Positions 11,162 through 20,965 of a stretch of DNA of 62,473 bases are shown piece by piece; position 1 is the stretch's first letter, and each line of letters opens with the position of its first letter. Source of the stretch: Diphasiastrum complanatum (taxonomy: Eukaryota > Streptophyta > Lycopodiopsida > Lycopodiales > Lycopodiaceae). The position numbers and the translations under genes were made by a program. The notes beneath the pieces were generated by a model, which made no database searches, was not told where the DNA came from, and worked only from the letters and a program-made list of their open reading frames with translations. The stretch is taken from positions 1 to 62,473 of the forward strand of contig MU833020.1 of NCBI GenBank assembly GCA_029204225.1. Reading direction: 5' to 3'.

Positions 11162-11898
11162 TGTGAAGAATTCAAAAAGATTATCTATGTTAGATATAGG
11201 GGTCTTATGTTTTTTACATCAAGCATCTAGGTGTAGGATGTTGATAGGAATAAATTTGGCATAGATGGCAAATTATGCATTTCCACTTGTAATGCCACTA
11301 TTGAGCCAAAATAGAGTAAGAGGCTAAACACTTGCTAATTAGAGTGTAGACAAGTGTAAAGTTTTTGTTTGATGAATTCCAAGAGGTCCAATAGGATATA
11401 GAGGTGGAACCTTGTGAGGTCCAATAGGAAATTGAGGTGTGCTTGAATATAGTCCAATAGAATTAAGAGGTGCATAGATCAATGATCCAATAGGATCAAG
11501 AGGTGACAAAATGTGGTCCAATCATAGTTAAGCATAGTGGTAGCTCGTGGACCTACTAGTATCATTGTACTCCTCATTTTGAAGTCAATTGATTTGGTGA
11601 TTTCATGGATTTTGTGAGTTATTGGATTTCTAGCTTTCTCTCTCTACCTGAGAGCTCTTGATGCATTTTCTCTCTCTACCCGAGGAGAGCAGCTGTTTTT
11701 TACTTAGATTATTGTTTGAATACTTCCCACACGTGTGAGTGAGAGTTGGAAGTGATTGAATGCATGTAGTAGTGTATTTTTTCCATAGGATTCAAGATTG
11801 ATCTCGAATCTCAATCTAGTCTTGATCTTGGTGCATCTACACACCTTAGGAGATCACAAGTACATGTAGTGGACAGTCCACACGTGTGAAATTCAACA
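11162..11898 (+). repeat. copia-1 3' LTR
   Basis: 737 bp, preceded by a short purine-ending tract (TTTTTTAGGAG) that can serve as the polypurine primer. G-box palindromes at 11728-11737 and 11879-11888 are in the same relative positions as in the 5' LTR. Confidence 0.95.
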
Positions 11899-11903
11899 CA
11901 TAT
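11899..11903. repeat. target-site duplication of copia-1, right copy
   Basis: CATAT, matching 5124-5128. Gypsy-1 coding sequence resumes immediately afterwards. Confidence 0.95.
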
Positions 11904-12230
11904 GCCCCATCCCTTGGCATCGATAACATTGTATGTTATTTTTAACTAGATAAGATATTTTGTTTGAATTATTTCCATTATTATAATTCTTTCTATACTG
12001 TTCTTGGCTACATTGTGGTTGACAATATGACATATTGGCATTTGTGGTTGAGAACAAGTCAAATAGACCGGATAATAAGGAAGTCCATTATATGGTGGTG
12101 CATAATTCATATTTTGTGTAGACAATCCATTATAAAATGCTAGTGTAGGTAACACAACAGGAGGATAATTTTGTCCATGATTATATTCAGGATTTACATT
12201 AGCCGCTAGAGGATTTCTTAATTTACCTCC
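11904..12230 (-). pseudogene. gypsy-1 gag-pol linker, right of the copia-1 insertion
   Basis: Coding-like Pro/Tyr/Asn-rich sequence on the minus strand that continues from the zinc knuckles of Gag toward the insertion. On the other side (5017-5123) the frame resumes with a MANECPNPKNADF motif that looks like the tail of another Cys-rich knuckle. Copia-1 therefore landed within the third Cys motif or just before it. Confidence 0.7.
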
Positions 12231-13450
12231 TCATCCATTTTTGTTATAATAGCATTCTGTATTATTATGATTTGATCTTCTACAAATTTCACAAAATTTT
12301 GAGGTCAAAGGCATATTCATTGGTAATGGTGGAGGTATAGAAGGTGGTGGATACAATTGTTGTTGATAAGGACAATTATTGGCGATATGTCCACTACCTC
12401 TACAGTTAGTACACCATACTCCTAGTCTTTGAGGTTCATTATGTCCTTTTATATTGAGCTCACCAATTTTTTGACTGACTGTGTTTAATAATTCATCTTT
12501 CACTTGCCTTAATGAATTCCTTAATACTTCCTCAAAATTATTTTCTCTATTCTTATCTTCTCTTGATCCTTTATTAAAATTTGGATTATCTTCTAAAGAT
12601 ACATCCACCCATGCTTTTTGTCTTGTTTTAGAGGATTCTCCCATAACTTTAGTAGTTGTTCCAAAGCTATAGCTCTTGAAACTGCATCTTCAAATGTTTT
12701 TGGTGATTTAGAAGTGAGAACATACGCCATCTCATAGGGTAATCCAGGTACAAACCAAGCTATGAAAAATTCCTCTCTCGGAGGTTCTGGTAGCTTTTTG
12801 GCCAAAGATTGTATTTTACTCACAAAATCTTTAACAGTTTCTTTTTCTCTCATCTTGATTTGACTTAATTGTCTTATAATTTGATTAGCATAGTTGATTT
12901 GTCTGTATCTATCCAAAAAATTGGTTTTCAATTTATCCCAAGTAGATACTTTACTATAATTCAACTGTGAATACCATTCTAGAGCTGACCCCTCTAAAGT
13001 AGCAGGAAACAGTCTAAACATATCTTCATCATCGTCTTCTAAATGTGCTCGACACACATTCATGAATCTTTGAATATGTAAATCTGCATCCTCATCTTCT
13101 CTTCCTTTAAAAGTTGGAAGGACTGCATGAGTCCTCCCATTTTTATTTCTTCATGTGTTTCTTCCAGTTTTAGATGAGTATGATATATTGCTTGTGTTAT
13201 TCTTGTCATTTATGTTATTTGATAATTCTTCCTCCGTTGTTTTTGAATTTTCTATGATCTTATTTGAATCCTTTATTGATGATGTCTTATCTGGTGAGAA
13301 TGCTCTTTCTTTTGTTATTGGTTCACTTATGCTGTTTATAATTTCTCTAGTTTCTCTGGCTAGCTTCTCAAATATTTCTTTTTTCCAAGCTCTTCCTTCA
13401 GCTCTTCGATCTCTCTCTTCTCTTTGTTTGTCAAACTGAATATCACTCAT
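12231..13450 (-). pseudogene. gypsy-1 Gag
   Basis: Three pieces in shifted frames: 13450-13151 (charged N-terminus), 13063-12593 (retrotransposon gag domain with FPATLEGSALEWYSQL, SQIKMREKETVKDFV, FVPGLPYEMA) and 12644-12231 (two CCHC knuckles, CTNCRGSGHIANNC and CEICRRSNHNNTEC). Frames break near 13100 and 12620. Gag would build the particle and package element RNA. Order and strand agree with the protease-RT frames across copia-1. Confidence 0.88.
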
Positions 13451-13936
13451 TCAAGACATTCATGTGGTTTACTTTGAGTGACTTCCCGTCTACTTCAAAA
13501 TAACACCTAAAGGTCATCATAACAAAGTTCCTTCCAAGAATTCACCAATATTATCACTTAATATCATTCGTCCAACATCATCAAAACATTTTTATCATAG
13601 TATAGTCAATTTTAAAAATTCCAACTTTTTTGTTCATTGACTTAACTAATATTTATAGATTGTAACTATTAAATTCCTGAGATTCCGAAGTATGCCAAGT
13701 ACCAAACATGTATATTTGAGCTATTATGCGGAAAGTTCATGTTTCAAAGAAAAAGGTAAGTTTTAGATCAAACTCTCTTGGATCACCAAGATGCATAGAA
13801 TTAGCTCCTATATTAAATAACTAACTCTTGAGAATAAAAAGAGATTTCTGCTGAAGGAAAGCATATTCTCAAGTAAAATCATAGTGGTCTATGGGTTGAA
13901 GTCATTCATCACAAGCAATCTCTAATATAGAGATCT
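13451..13936. other. 486-bp spacer upstream of gypsy-1 gag
   Basis: AT-rich with no credible ORF on either strand. It could be untranslated leader if the ORFs at 13937-16003 belong to the same element. No primer-binding site was recognised. Confidence 0.5.
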
Positions 13937-14260
13937 TTAATCATCATCTATATAGATATCATTGAAAATATCTATCAATATATTTCTCGCAATATCCATA
14001 GATTGAACAAGATTGTTAAACGAATGTTGTTCTTGTTCTCCCCAATAGAAGTATTCGCTATTACCCAACTCACTCAATGATTCTGTTATTTCAAGGTAAG
14101 ATGGTATAAATCTGCTCCATCCCTCTGTTAAGGATAAAATGCCTTGTACTTCTTGAATAGTGGTCGGAGTAGGCCAACTCTGAGAGAAAGCTTGATTAGT
14201 TTCAACTATGGGCTGAATTGTTTCTATATTGTTCAAGGATGGTATATAAGGTAATCTCAT
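13937..14260 (-). CDS. small ORF containing an RT connection-like segment
   Basis: A 107-codon frame. Residues about 28-90 read like the RT thumb/connection of gypsy elements: SWPTPTTIQEVQGILSL, then WSRFIPSYLEI, SLSEL, and YFYWGEQEQHSFNNL, matching the family pattern of W-P-P-T-EV-FLGL--RRFI--F--I--PL--L-F-W--E-Q-AF-L. The upstream palm motifs (VMPFGL, xDD) are absent, so it cannot be a polymerase. It is the last of a tandem series of minus-strand ORFs. It may be a captured or decayed pol fragment. Confidence 0.55.
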   Translation of the reverse strand: MRLPYIPSLNNIETIQPIVETNQAFSQSWPTPTTIQEVQGILSLTEGWSRFIPSYLEITESLSELGNSEYFYWGEQEQHSFNNLVQSMDIARNILIDIFNDIYIDDD

Positions 14261-14302
14261 ACTATAGTCATATATCTTCTGTAATAAACACTTATATTGC
14301 TT

Positions 14303-14578
14303 CTATAGATGTTCTGGGGCCTTGATAGAATAACTTCCACTGGGTAAACTTTCCTCTATGGTTTCACTAATTTCAGAGTCTACTGTGGCCCAACATATGC
14401 CATTCATGGTATATTCTATATTTAAATATTTATGATCAATTAAATCCAATTCATATAATGTTTTTAGAAACTCTAATATCACTTTTCTTTGAGATTCAGA
14501 CTTTATCCAAAATTGATAACAATCTATAGCTATAGTAACAAGATAACTGTCTCTCTCTCTATTTATTAGTCCTAGCAT
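14303..14578 (-). CDS. unrecognised 91-residue ORF
   Basis: No family recognised. It is acidic with Trp and Tyr scattered through it. Its beginning overlaps the end of the preceding frame by 20 bp and it ends 42 bp before the next one. That close packing on one strand resembles a compact viral or retroelement gene string, but this is inference. Confidence 0.4.
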   Translation of the reverse strand: MLGLINRERDSYLVTIAIDCYQFWIKSESQRKVILEFLKTLYELDLIDHKYLNIEYTMNGICWATVDSEISETIEESLPSGSYSIKAPEHL

Positions 14579-14894
14579 TTTTTATTACTTTCATTATCTT
14601 GTAAACATGTTTAGATTCACTTTGTTCCCAAGTTTGTCGATAAGAATGCCAAATTCCCTTGATTAATACTTCATATTTCCTTACTAAGTTTCCTTGAGTA
14701 TTGGTTTGAGTTACTCTTATTTCACCTATTCCATGTGAGGTTTCCTTAGGAGATTCATACCATATACAGTTTCCTTTATACAATACCTCACAAGGTCTAT
14801 TCCACTCGGGATGTTCATGATATGGAATTTTAGATTCGTCAATTTTCTCTTCCTTTTGATATATTTTAAGTCGTTTCTTTAGCACAAATTTCAT
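14559..14894 (-). CDS. unrecognised 111-residue ORF
   Basis: Not recognised. It is basic and rich in Trp, Tyr and Lys, with a Lys/Arg-rich N-terminus (KKRLKIYQKEEK). It lies 29 bp after the end of the 208-residue ORF and overlaps the next one by 20 bp. No signal peptide or membrane segment is seen. Confidence 0.42.
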   Translation of the reverse strand: MKFVLKKRLKIYQKEEKIDESKIPYHEHPEWNRPCEVLYKGNCIWYESPKETSHGIGEIRVTQTNTQGNLVRKYEVLIKGIWHSYRQTWEQSESKHVYKIMKVIKNARTNK

Positions 14895-14923
14895 ATTCCA
14901 ACATCATATAGATATATAAGTAA

Positions 14924-15550
14924 TTAATATGGCTTTACATAATCTAAATTTATTCCTCCCATAAATTTACGAATATGCCTACGATACTTATGGGGCACAC
15001 GTTTATAAGGGGGAGTTAGAAATAGCCATACTATTTTAGTGATCGGTCGTATCAATCTAACATAGTCTATTATGTTTTTCTCTTCAACAATTTGATAAGT
15101 TCTCCATACTAGATGAAAATAGAGACAATTTACTTTAAGCTTGTCCACAAAACCAGTGCCTATAAAAAAAGATAATGCAGATCTTCTTGCTTGATCATAA
15201 GGATATGCATATCTGTATAAATCTACTATTGTTGTTTTATTTAACAGATTAGCTTCCCATCCATAATCGTTGGTTTTAGTATAATAATCTTCTCTATAGG
15301 GATTAGGTAGTACCAAGGAGTTATAAGAAAGACTATATGGTGGTTCTGTAGGATAAACAGTATATCTCACTCCTATAATGGCATGTAATAAGTAGTACTT
15401 TAAACCCTCAGGTAGATTGGTAATATTTTCACAAAGGTTATACCACCAACATAATTCTATTTCATAAGGAGATAAGACACTAAGAATCCACTCTAAATCA
15501 TAATGGTACAAATCACCTTCCCTTCTAGAATGCAGACTATCATTGATCAT
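14924..15550 (-). CDS. unrecognised 208-residue ORF, Tyr/Trp-rich
   Basis: The longest of the string upstream of gypsy-1 gag. Not recognised. It is unusually rich in Tyr and Trp, with a Pro/Tyr-rich middle and a basic C-terminal section (PYKRVPHKYRRHIRKFMGG). It is intact, with an ATG and no internal stop over 627 bp in AT-rich DNA, which argues for real coding history. It could be the extra 5' ORF known from some large Tat/Ogre-type elements; the sequence alone does not decide this. Confidence 0.5.
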   Translation of the reverse strand: MINDSLHSRREGDLYHYDLEWILSVLSPYEIELCWWYNLCENITNLPEGLKYYLLHAIIGVRYTVYPTEPPYSLSYNSLVLPNPYREDYYTKTNDYGWEANLLNKTTIVDLYRYAYPYDQARRSALSFFIGTGFVDKLKVNCLYFHLVWRTYQIVEEKNIIDYVRLIRPITKIVWLFLTPPYKRVPHKYRRHIRKFMGGINLDYVKPY

Positions 15551-15829
15551 CTTTAGTAGTATTATTCATTATGGACGAAGGTCGTATGGATATCTTGTAT
15601 TTTGTGTATAATTTTTTTTTTATTGTAATATGAATTGACGATCTAGATTTATTTCATTTTAACTAGAGTATTCATATGCATCTCAATACTGATTATTTTC
15701 AGTCATATCGTCCATTATTAAGCAAAGTCAATATTGAACATGGACCTATATAATCATGTATTATATGTTTCTTCACAAAGAGTTACATAATAAACTAGTT
15801 ATAGATCTCATATATAATCTCTAGGTACT

Positions 15830-16003
15830 CTATGACTTTTTGAAGACCGGACACGTAGGATATTCCGGATAAGTTAAATATTCGACTAATATATCCAACA
15901 ATTCTCGTTCTATTTTAGAGTCTCTTAGCAAGGATAGCATTTCTATAACCTCCACTACTCTAACTCTCCAATTATGAACAGTTAGGGCTGAAGGCACCTC
16001 CAT
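15830..16003 (-). CDS. unrecognised 57-residue ORF
   Basis: ATG at 16003, stop at 15830. Not recognised. It is leucine-rich and amphipathic (VIEMLSLLRDSKIERELLDILVEYL) and ends in a Cys/Pro/Lys tail. It is first in the string of minus-strand ORFs leading to gag, about 280 bp before the 208-residue one. Confidence 0.35.
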   Translation of the reverse strand: MEVPSALTVHNWRVRVVEVIEMLSLLRDSKIERELLDILVEYLTYPEYPTCPVFKKS

Positions 16004-16080
16004 GTTTAAATGATACTTTTTTATTCATAAAGGACTTTTTGTTTTTTGTTTTTTATCTTATGATCTGTCTTGATTCATAA

Positions 16081-16254
16081 CAACATCAAACAATAGTTGA
16101 GATCTTGAAAGGATTTCTCTTCTATAGATGTCCAATTAAAAGTAACGTCTTTCTTAAGAAGATTATATAAGGGTGTAGATATTTGATCATAATTCCGTAT
16201 AAATCTTCTATAGTAACCACATAATCCTAGAAACACTCTTACTTCATGAACATC
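16081..16254 (-). pseudogene. gypsy RT connection fragment
   Basis: 58 uninterrupted codons with the RT connection signature: EVRVFLGLCGYYRRFIR, then ISTPLYNLLKKDVTFNW and EEKSFQDL. It is closer to a standard gypsy connection than the copy inside the 13937-14260 ORF. The palm motifs upstream are not visible. It probably derives from another gypsy insertion or from a rearranged pol. Confidence 0.8.
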
Positions 16255-16333
16255 TTTTATAGAAAAAAGATTTATCTTTATCTTATTGAACTATTCATCT
16301 TTGAATTATTCTTTCAGTCACTCCAAATGATTA

Positions 16334-16600
16334 TCATTTAAGCATTTTATATACTTCTATGGCAATATGAACTAGGATACCACTAGAGTATTTGGCTTTC
16401 ATGGATCTAAATCCCATTGTGGTCGCCATAAAACATGTGGTACATTTGGTGTGTTGCTTAATAGTGTTCATAACAGTATAGCGGGGTTTTGGTATGATTA
16501 TGAAGCCAACCATTGGGTTTCTAGTTCGAATATTGCCATAGATTATACTAGAAGGTAACTTAAGTTCGAACCCATTCACCTCATAAGTAATCCATCTCAA
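16334..16600 (-). CDS. unrecognised 88-residue ORF
   Basis: No family recognised. It lies just upstream (minus strand) of the RT connection fragment and could be a badly decayed RT palm region, but none of its conserved blocks can be read. Low support. Confidence 0.25.
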   Translation of the reverse strand: MRWITYEVNGFELKLPSSIIYGNIRTRNPMVGFIIIPKPRYTVMNTIKQHTKCTTCFMATTMGFRSMKAKYSSGILVHIAIEVYKMLK

Positions 16601-17500
16601 ATATTCTTTTCAATGATATAAATGTTTTTCATTTACTAATCCTTGTCTTCTCTCCAATCAAGCAAACTTACTTTGATTCAATCTTTGATGCAATTGCCAT
16701 GATTTATCTACGAAAGCTTGACCTTTTTTCTTCAATGGTTTTATCGTGATAATGTATGTGGTCTTGGAAATATATAATATATATATAGCTCTAATGGTGT
16801 TTTTCAACCACTTTGAGCGATAGCTTCTCCATGTTTTTCAATGGATTAGCAATAGCTGATTTATCATGCTAAGTATATTTGTTAAGCATTACACATCACT
16901 CAAACAAATTTATGACAAAATTCTTTCAAAAGACATGTTTTTCAATTTTAGCAAATTCTATGAGTTTGAAGGATCAATTTACCTTTTTGGATCATTCGGA
17001 TCCGAGTTACGGATTAGAAGTTATAGCCATTTGAAAATCCTTAATAAGTTTAACTCTTGAAAAGCATATATAATATTCCATTATAAAAAAATAGAATCTA
17101 ATTGTTCTTTATTTTTTGGAGTTTTTACAGCAAAAGGTAAATCTGTAATTCATTATACTATTAAAAACATACCATTTACTGTATACTATGGGTTATAGAT
17201 TCAATATCAGCACATAAATCCATTTTTTTTAAATTCATAAAAAACAGATACTTAGTATTCATAATAACCGAAAAACCCAGACATGCTTAACCAAATGATT
17301 AAACCAAAAAATACAGTAAAAAGGTAAATGATTTCACCTTAGATGCTTATGCTCTGACTTAAATTTCAAGGAGGGTCCTTCAGATAAAGTCATGTCTTCC
17401 ACATTTGAGTCACTCTGCATTTTTCTTCAGTAACCCACATAATTTACTGCCAGATTGCCGGTTCCATCAATATCTTTACCGGGTCGTCTCTTTCACCCAA
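16601..17500. other. 900 bp without a supported gene
   Basis: AT-rich sequence with short frames only. No LTR end, primer site or splice structure was recognised. Confidence 0.5.
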
Positions 17501-17509
17501 AAGTTTTGA

Positions 17510-17900
17510 AGCAAGAAGAAAGAGGGGGGGATTTGCTGAAGGAATAAGGGATACAAACAGAGCGACAAAGAGAGATCGGACGAGAGAGGAGATAGATGGA
17601 GTGCGACCTCAGAGAATCGGGTGCATAGGGATGGATCGTGACTGTGAGGGAGATAGGGAGAGGGGTAGGTCCGCAGGTGCAAACATATGGGAGCAGATGC
17701 ACAGGTGGATAGGGTGCATAGGTAGGAAAGGGGAATGGTGTGCAAGTAGCCAACTGTAGGGAGGGATCAGGTGAGAGGGAGGACAGGAGTGTAGAGGGAG
17801 AATAGAGGTATAGTTCAGAACTGTGGGAGAGAGATAGAATGGAAGGGATGCGTTGCGAAAGAGAGATGTGATTGTAGGAGCAACATTGTCCACACATCCT
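17510..17900 (+). repeat. purine-rich (GA) low-complexity tract
   Basis: The plus strand is dominated by G and A with many GAGA/GGGAG motifs, and its complement gives Ser/Leu/Pro/Tyr-rich frames up to 192 codons. The strong strand asymmetry explains these frames better than a gene does. It may have been a 5' untranslated or regulatory GAGA region. Confidence 0.6.
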
Positions 17901-18071
17901 TCCTATAGAAGAAGCACAATCCACACTAGTTTTTTTTTTCAAAAAAATTGTCTCCATGAATCTTCTTTCCAAGAGAATCGAAATGAGTGCTGATCTCTCT
18001 ATCACCTCTTGCAAAGAACAAGGTTTTGCATTCTTACTCAATGGAAATAGCCATAGCTCTTCTCTGATCAA

Positions 18072-19440
18072 GAATTAGGACTACCAAGGAACTAATCTCC
18101 GCTCACAGAATGTAGGAATGACAAGAAAAACTCCTCTGCTCTCCATGAACGAATCAATGAATTTCTGAATGCTTCTCCTTTTCCAATCCTCGTGAGAGAG
18201 AGAACGAGGCAGTTACTAACCTCTCACTTTCAAACACCATCCATTTTTGGCTTTCCATTGAATCCATTTCATGGAATTCGACTTTACTCATTTTCATAAG
18301 AACTTTCAGTTCCATTTGACAAGTGTCACTTAATGATATGTGGGCTCTGAATTATCGAAGAGTCCATGGTAGGACCACTTCCAACGACTTTTAGAAGTGT
18401 ACTTTCTTCAAAACTGACCTTCAATAAGCTTATAGCACCTTTCACATCATTTCTTTGTCTCATTTTGAAAACCACCACATGAATATGTGTTTGGCCTCTC
18501 AACATAATTTTGAAATTGATTATCCTAGTATATTTCAGTCATTCCCATTGTTTTGACCTCGTCAATTCTTTTCTTCCAAGACACCTGAATGTCTTATAAG
18601 CATTTTCACTTGCAAAATTTTATTTTGACTGGTATATTTTGCAGTGTCCTCAATCGATAAGGATTCATCGATTTTTATCTAGAACCTCTTCAATTGTGAA
18701 GCAATGTTACTAAATCCTTGAATTGAGCTATAACTCCAAATTTTCTTCGATAATCTTTGATGGATCGTGGTTAATTACTATTTGAACGATTTTGAACTTG
18801 CCAACGTATTTTGTTTTGTGGAATCTTTTTGGACCTTATGATAAGGTCATGGTCCTAATCATTTAAGGACATCCTTAATCTTCAAAAGGGTATTTTCACT
18901 GGTTTGTTGTCTTTGTCTTGAACTGAACTTTGCTTGTCATTGTTTGCAGGACCCTTAGCCTTTGGACCTTTCCTTGAAACTTAAGTCAGTGCCTTAAAGG
19001 TACCTGGGCATCCTTTATTAGTCATGATATAAAGTACATTTCATCATTACAATATGGCAAAAAATTGCCATTTAATAAAAATACTTAGCAACTGTCGATA
19101 TTATCATCCATCAAAGTCACTTATGAGTGTTGCTAGAAATAGCTTATTGCTATTTAACAAACTTACTAAAAATAATAACGTAGTAAAAATAGCTCTAATT
19201 TCTCTGATATAACTGTCATTTGAAAATTGAGTATGACATTTGAATATGCCATAGAATTTCATAGCTACTCTGTAACATAGCCACATTCGTATATCAGTAA
19301 AAAGTGGCATAATAGCAGATTGTGCACATATGAGATACATCTAGCACATTTTCTTCTAGAAAATCAGGATCAATGATTGTAGTTGCTGAAATTTTGAAAT
19401 TTTGACCAGAATAATGCACTACAAGTACAAAGTATGAAAA
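18072..19440. other. 1.4 kb without a supported gene
   Basis: No convincing ORF. Small inverted repeats are present, for example GGACC..GGTCC around 18830-18862 and TGGCAAAAAATTGCCA near 19053. Nothing identifies a transposon end. Confidence 0.5.
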
Positions 19441-19449
19441 GTCAAAGAT

Positions 19450-20503
19450 TGTAGATATAGATACTTTTTTTATTGACACGAGTGTTCAGTTACATGATTG
19501 TTCTGATTTTGATCATGCTCGAAATAGGGCCAGTTTTATAGGCCCTAAAACACCCACTATCCTTTCTCCTTCTGATAAATCTTTGATCACTTTGCCTACT
19601 CATAACATAGATAATAGTTCCTTTTTGACAATATTGGATATACCAGACCTTTTTGACTTCACTGAAGCTGAGACCCTTTGCATTTTGTGCAAAGAGCTTG
19701 ATGAATTTTCGGATATAAATGATTTTGATGCTGATGTTCTTCTCCCTGGTGTTGACGATGTACATAATGATAAGTTTTATTCAAAGAAAGATTGCTTGAA
19801 AATGGTCGTGGAAAAAATGCGCAACAAAGAAGATGATCTACCTTATGAGGAAGAGTTTCTTAGAATCCAAAGTCAACTTGGTTTTCCATAGCCAATTGTC
19901 TATTCACCAACAATATTGACATCGAAAGGTGGACATAATATTGATGGAGAGACAGCAATCAGAGAAGACAAATCCGAATGTGTAAGTTTTTGTCTCTTAT
20001 CAAGTACTAGTAGATTTGTTATGCTAGATTATATACTGGAGCTTACTTTGTTTTTTATCATTTCAAGAAACAATTTTCCTTGGTGATTTCGCAATCCGTT
20101 GAGGAGGGCAAAGATCTTCTGCTGGAGAACTTTCAAGAGATCATGCACTGGGTCACTATCTGAAGTCCTTCAAGAATAATGAGATAAGTGTTGCCCATTC
20201 AAAGTTTCATCAACACGGTGAAACTATGATTATGGCAATCAAGGCACTGTCTCATTTTCTTGGAGGACATAATTCCAAAAGATGCATGAAATAATTTTTG
20301 TAAAGAAAACTATTGCGATTAAAATTTTAGGATATGGACCAGTGAATTCCATGTTCAGATCATCTCATCTTGCAGTGTATGATGCTTACGTTGATATGAG
20401 TAAGCATGAAAACTATGAGCTATTGGATCCATACGAAAGAAGAAAATTGTTGCATGATTCTAAGTTGCAACTTTCATTGAAAAAAATATTGGAAGCAGAT
20501 TAG
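19450..20503 (+). pseudogene. unrecognised multi-part gene, block gene 1
   Basis: Three coding-like stretches on the plus strand: an acidic frame ending at 19891 (open upstream to about 19460, no ATG, with CILCKELDEF), a 64-codon frame 20103-20294 with HALGHYLKSF and FHQHGETMIMAIKALSHFLGG, and a frame 20282-20503 with HLAVYDAYVDMSKHENYELL and YERRKLLHDSKLQLSL. The three look like exons or frameshifted parts of one protein. I do not recognise the family. It points tail-to-tail at the transposase-like gene at 20966. Confidence 0.45.
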
Positions 20504-20965
20504 ATACTCCTGAATTGTACTTTGTAAATATTTTTATTTAATATACAAAATTTTATTGTGTGTCTATAGCCTATGGGCTTGTATAAATTTGCATGCTTTT
20601 TGAAATTTTTTATAATCCGTCAATTTTGTATTATGACGAATTTGGATTCTTCTGTAAAACCATTGGAAAAGCTGCAGTATATAGCTGTTTTTTGTGCTAG
20701 TCCCGCCATGTTGTGTACTTTTATGAAATGTCGCTCTTGCGTGTCAATGAGGTTTTTCCATTCCTTGCGATGTGACCATATGCTAAGACTTCCACTATTT
20801 CTTGCAAAGAATGTCGAATGATGTCGTAATATGTGTTGTATGTCATAAAAACATAATCTAAATCAGTACCAAAAGTATCTAATTTAATTGTACATATTTG
20901 TCTATCATAGTATAAAATCAAAATCTTACCATATAATGTGTTATATGATCAACACCCCATGCACT
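20504..20965. other. 460-bp spacer between convergent gene remnants
   Basis: AT-rich region between the stops of block genes 1 and 2, with only weak frames. It is probably the shared 3' flank. Confidence 0.5.

Larger units (their letters stand above)
5129..11898 (+). mobile_element. copia-1: near-complete Ty1-copia retrotransposon
   Basis: Full-length element with two 737-bp LTRs beginning TGTGAAG and ending TTCAACA, a Met-tRNA primer site, gag, and pol in copia order (protease, integrase, RT, RNase H). It is bounded by the 5-bp duplication CATAT. The LTRs differ at roughly fourteen positions spotted by eye, so the insertion is fairly recent. Defects: one frameshift at the gag zinc knuckle, one premature stop near the end of RNase H, and a 554-bp tandem duplication at the 5' end. 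It landed in the gag-pol linker of gypsy-1 in the opposite orientation. A close relative, copia-2, is at 31457-36534. Confidence 0.95.
1..13450 (-). mobile_element. gypsy-1: non-chromoviral Ty3-gypsy element, interrupted by copia-1
   Basis: Reading on the minus strand the order is gag (13450-12231), linker with zinc-knuckle-like Cys motifs, protease, RT, RNase H, integrase (5016-908) and a further ORF (692-1). Integrase after RNase H places it in Ty3-gypsy. I see no chromodomain after integrase, and the RNase H and integrase wording resembles the Athila/Tat side of the family; the lineage is an inference. Copia-1 splits the linker at 5128/11904. Neither LTR was identified: the 3' end lies beyond base 1 and the 5' end may lie beyond 13450, possibly including the ORFs up to 16.6 kb. 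Several frameshifts mean it is not autonomous. Confidence 0.85.

Noticed and set aside
13937-16600. Endogenous caulimovirus as explanation of the compact ORFs
   Set aside because: No movement protein, coat protein or caulimovirus RT motif is readable, and the RT fragments fit gypsy better.
17493-18071. 192-residue Ser/Leu-rich ORF
   Set aside because: Composition follows from the GA-rich strand; several overlapping frames of the same type exist and no domain is visible.
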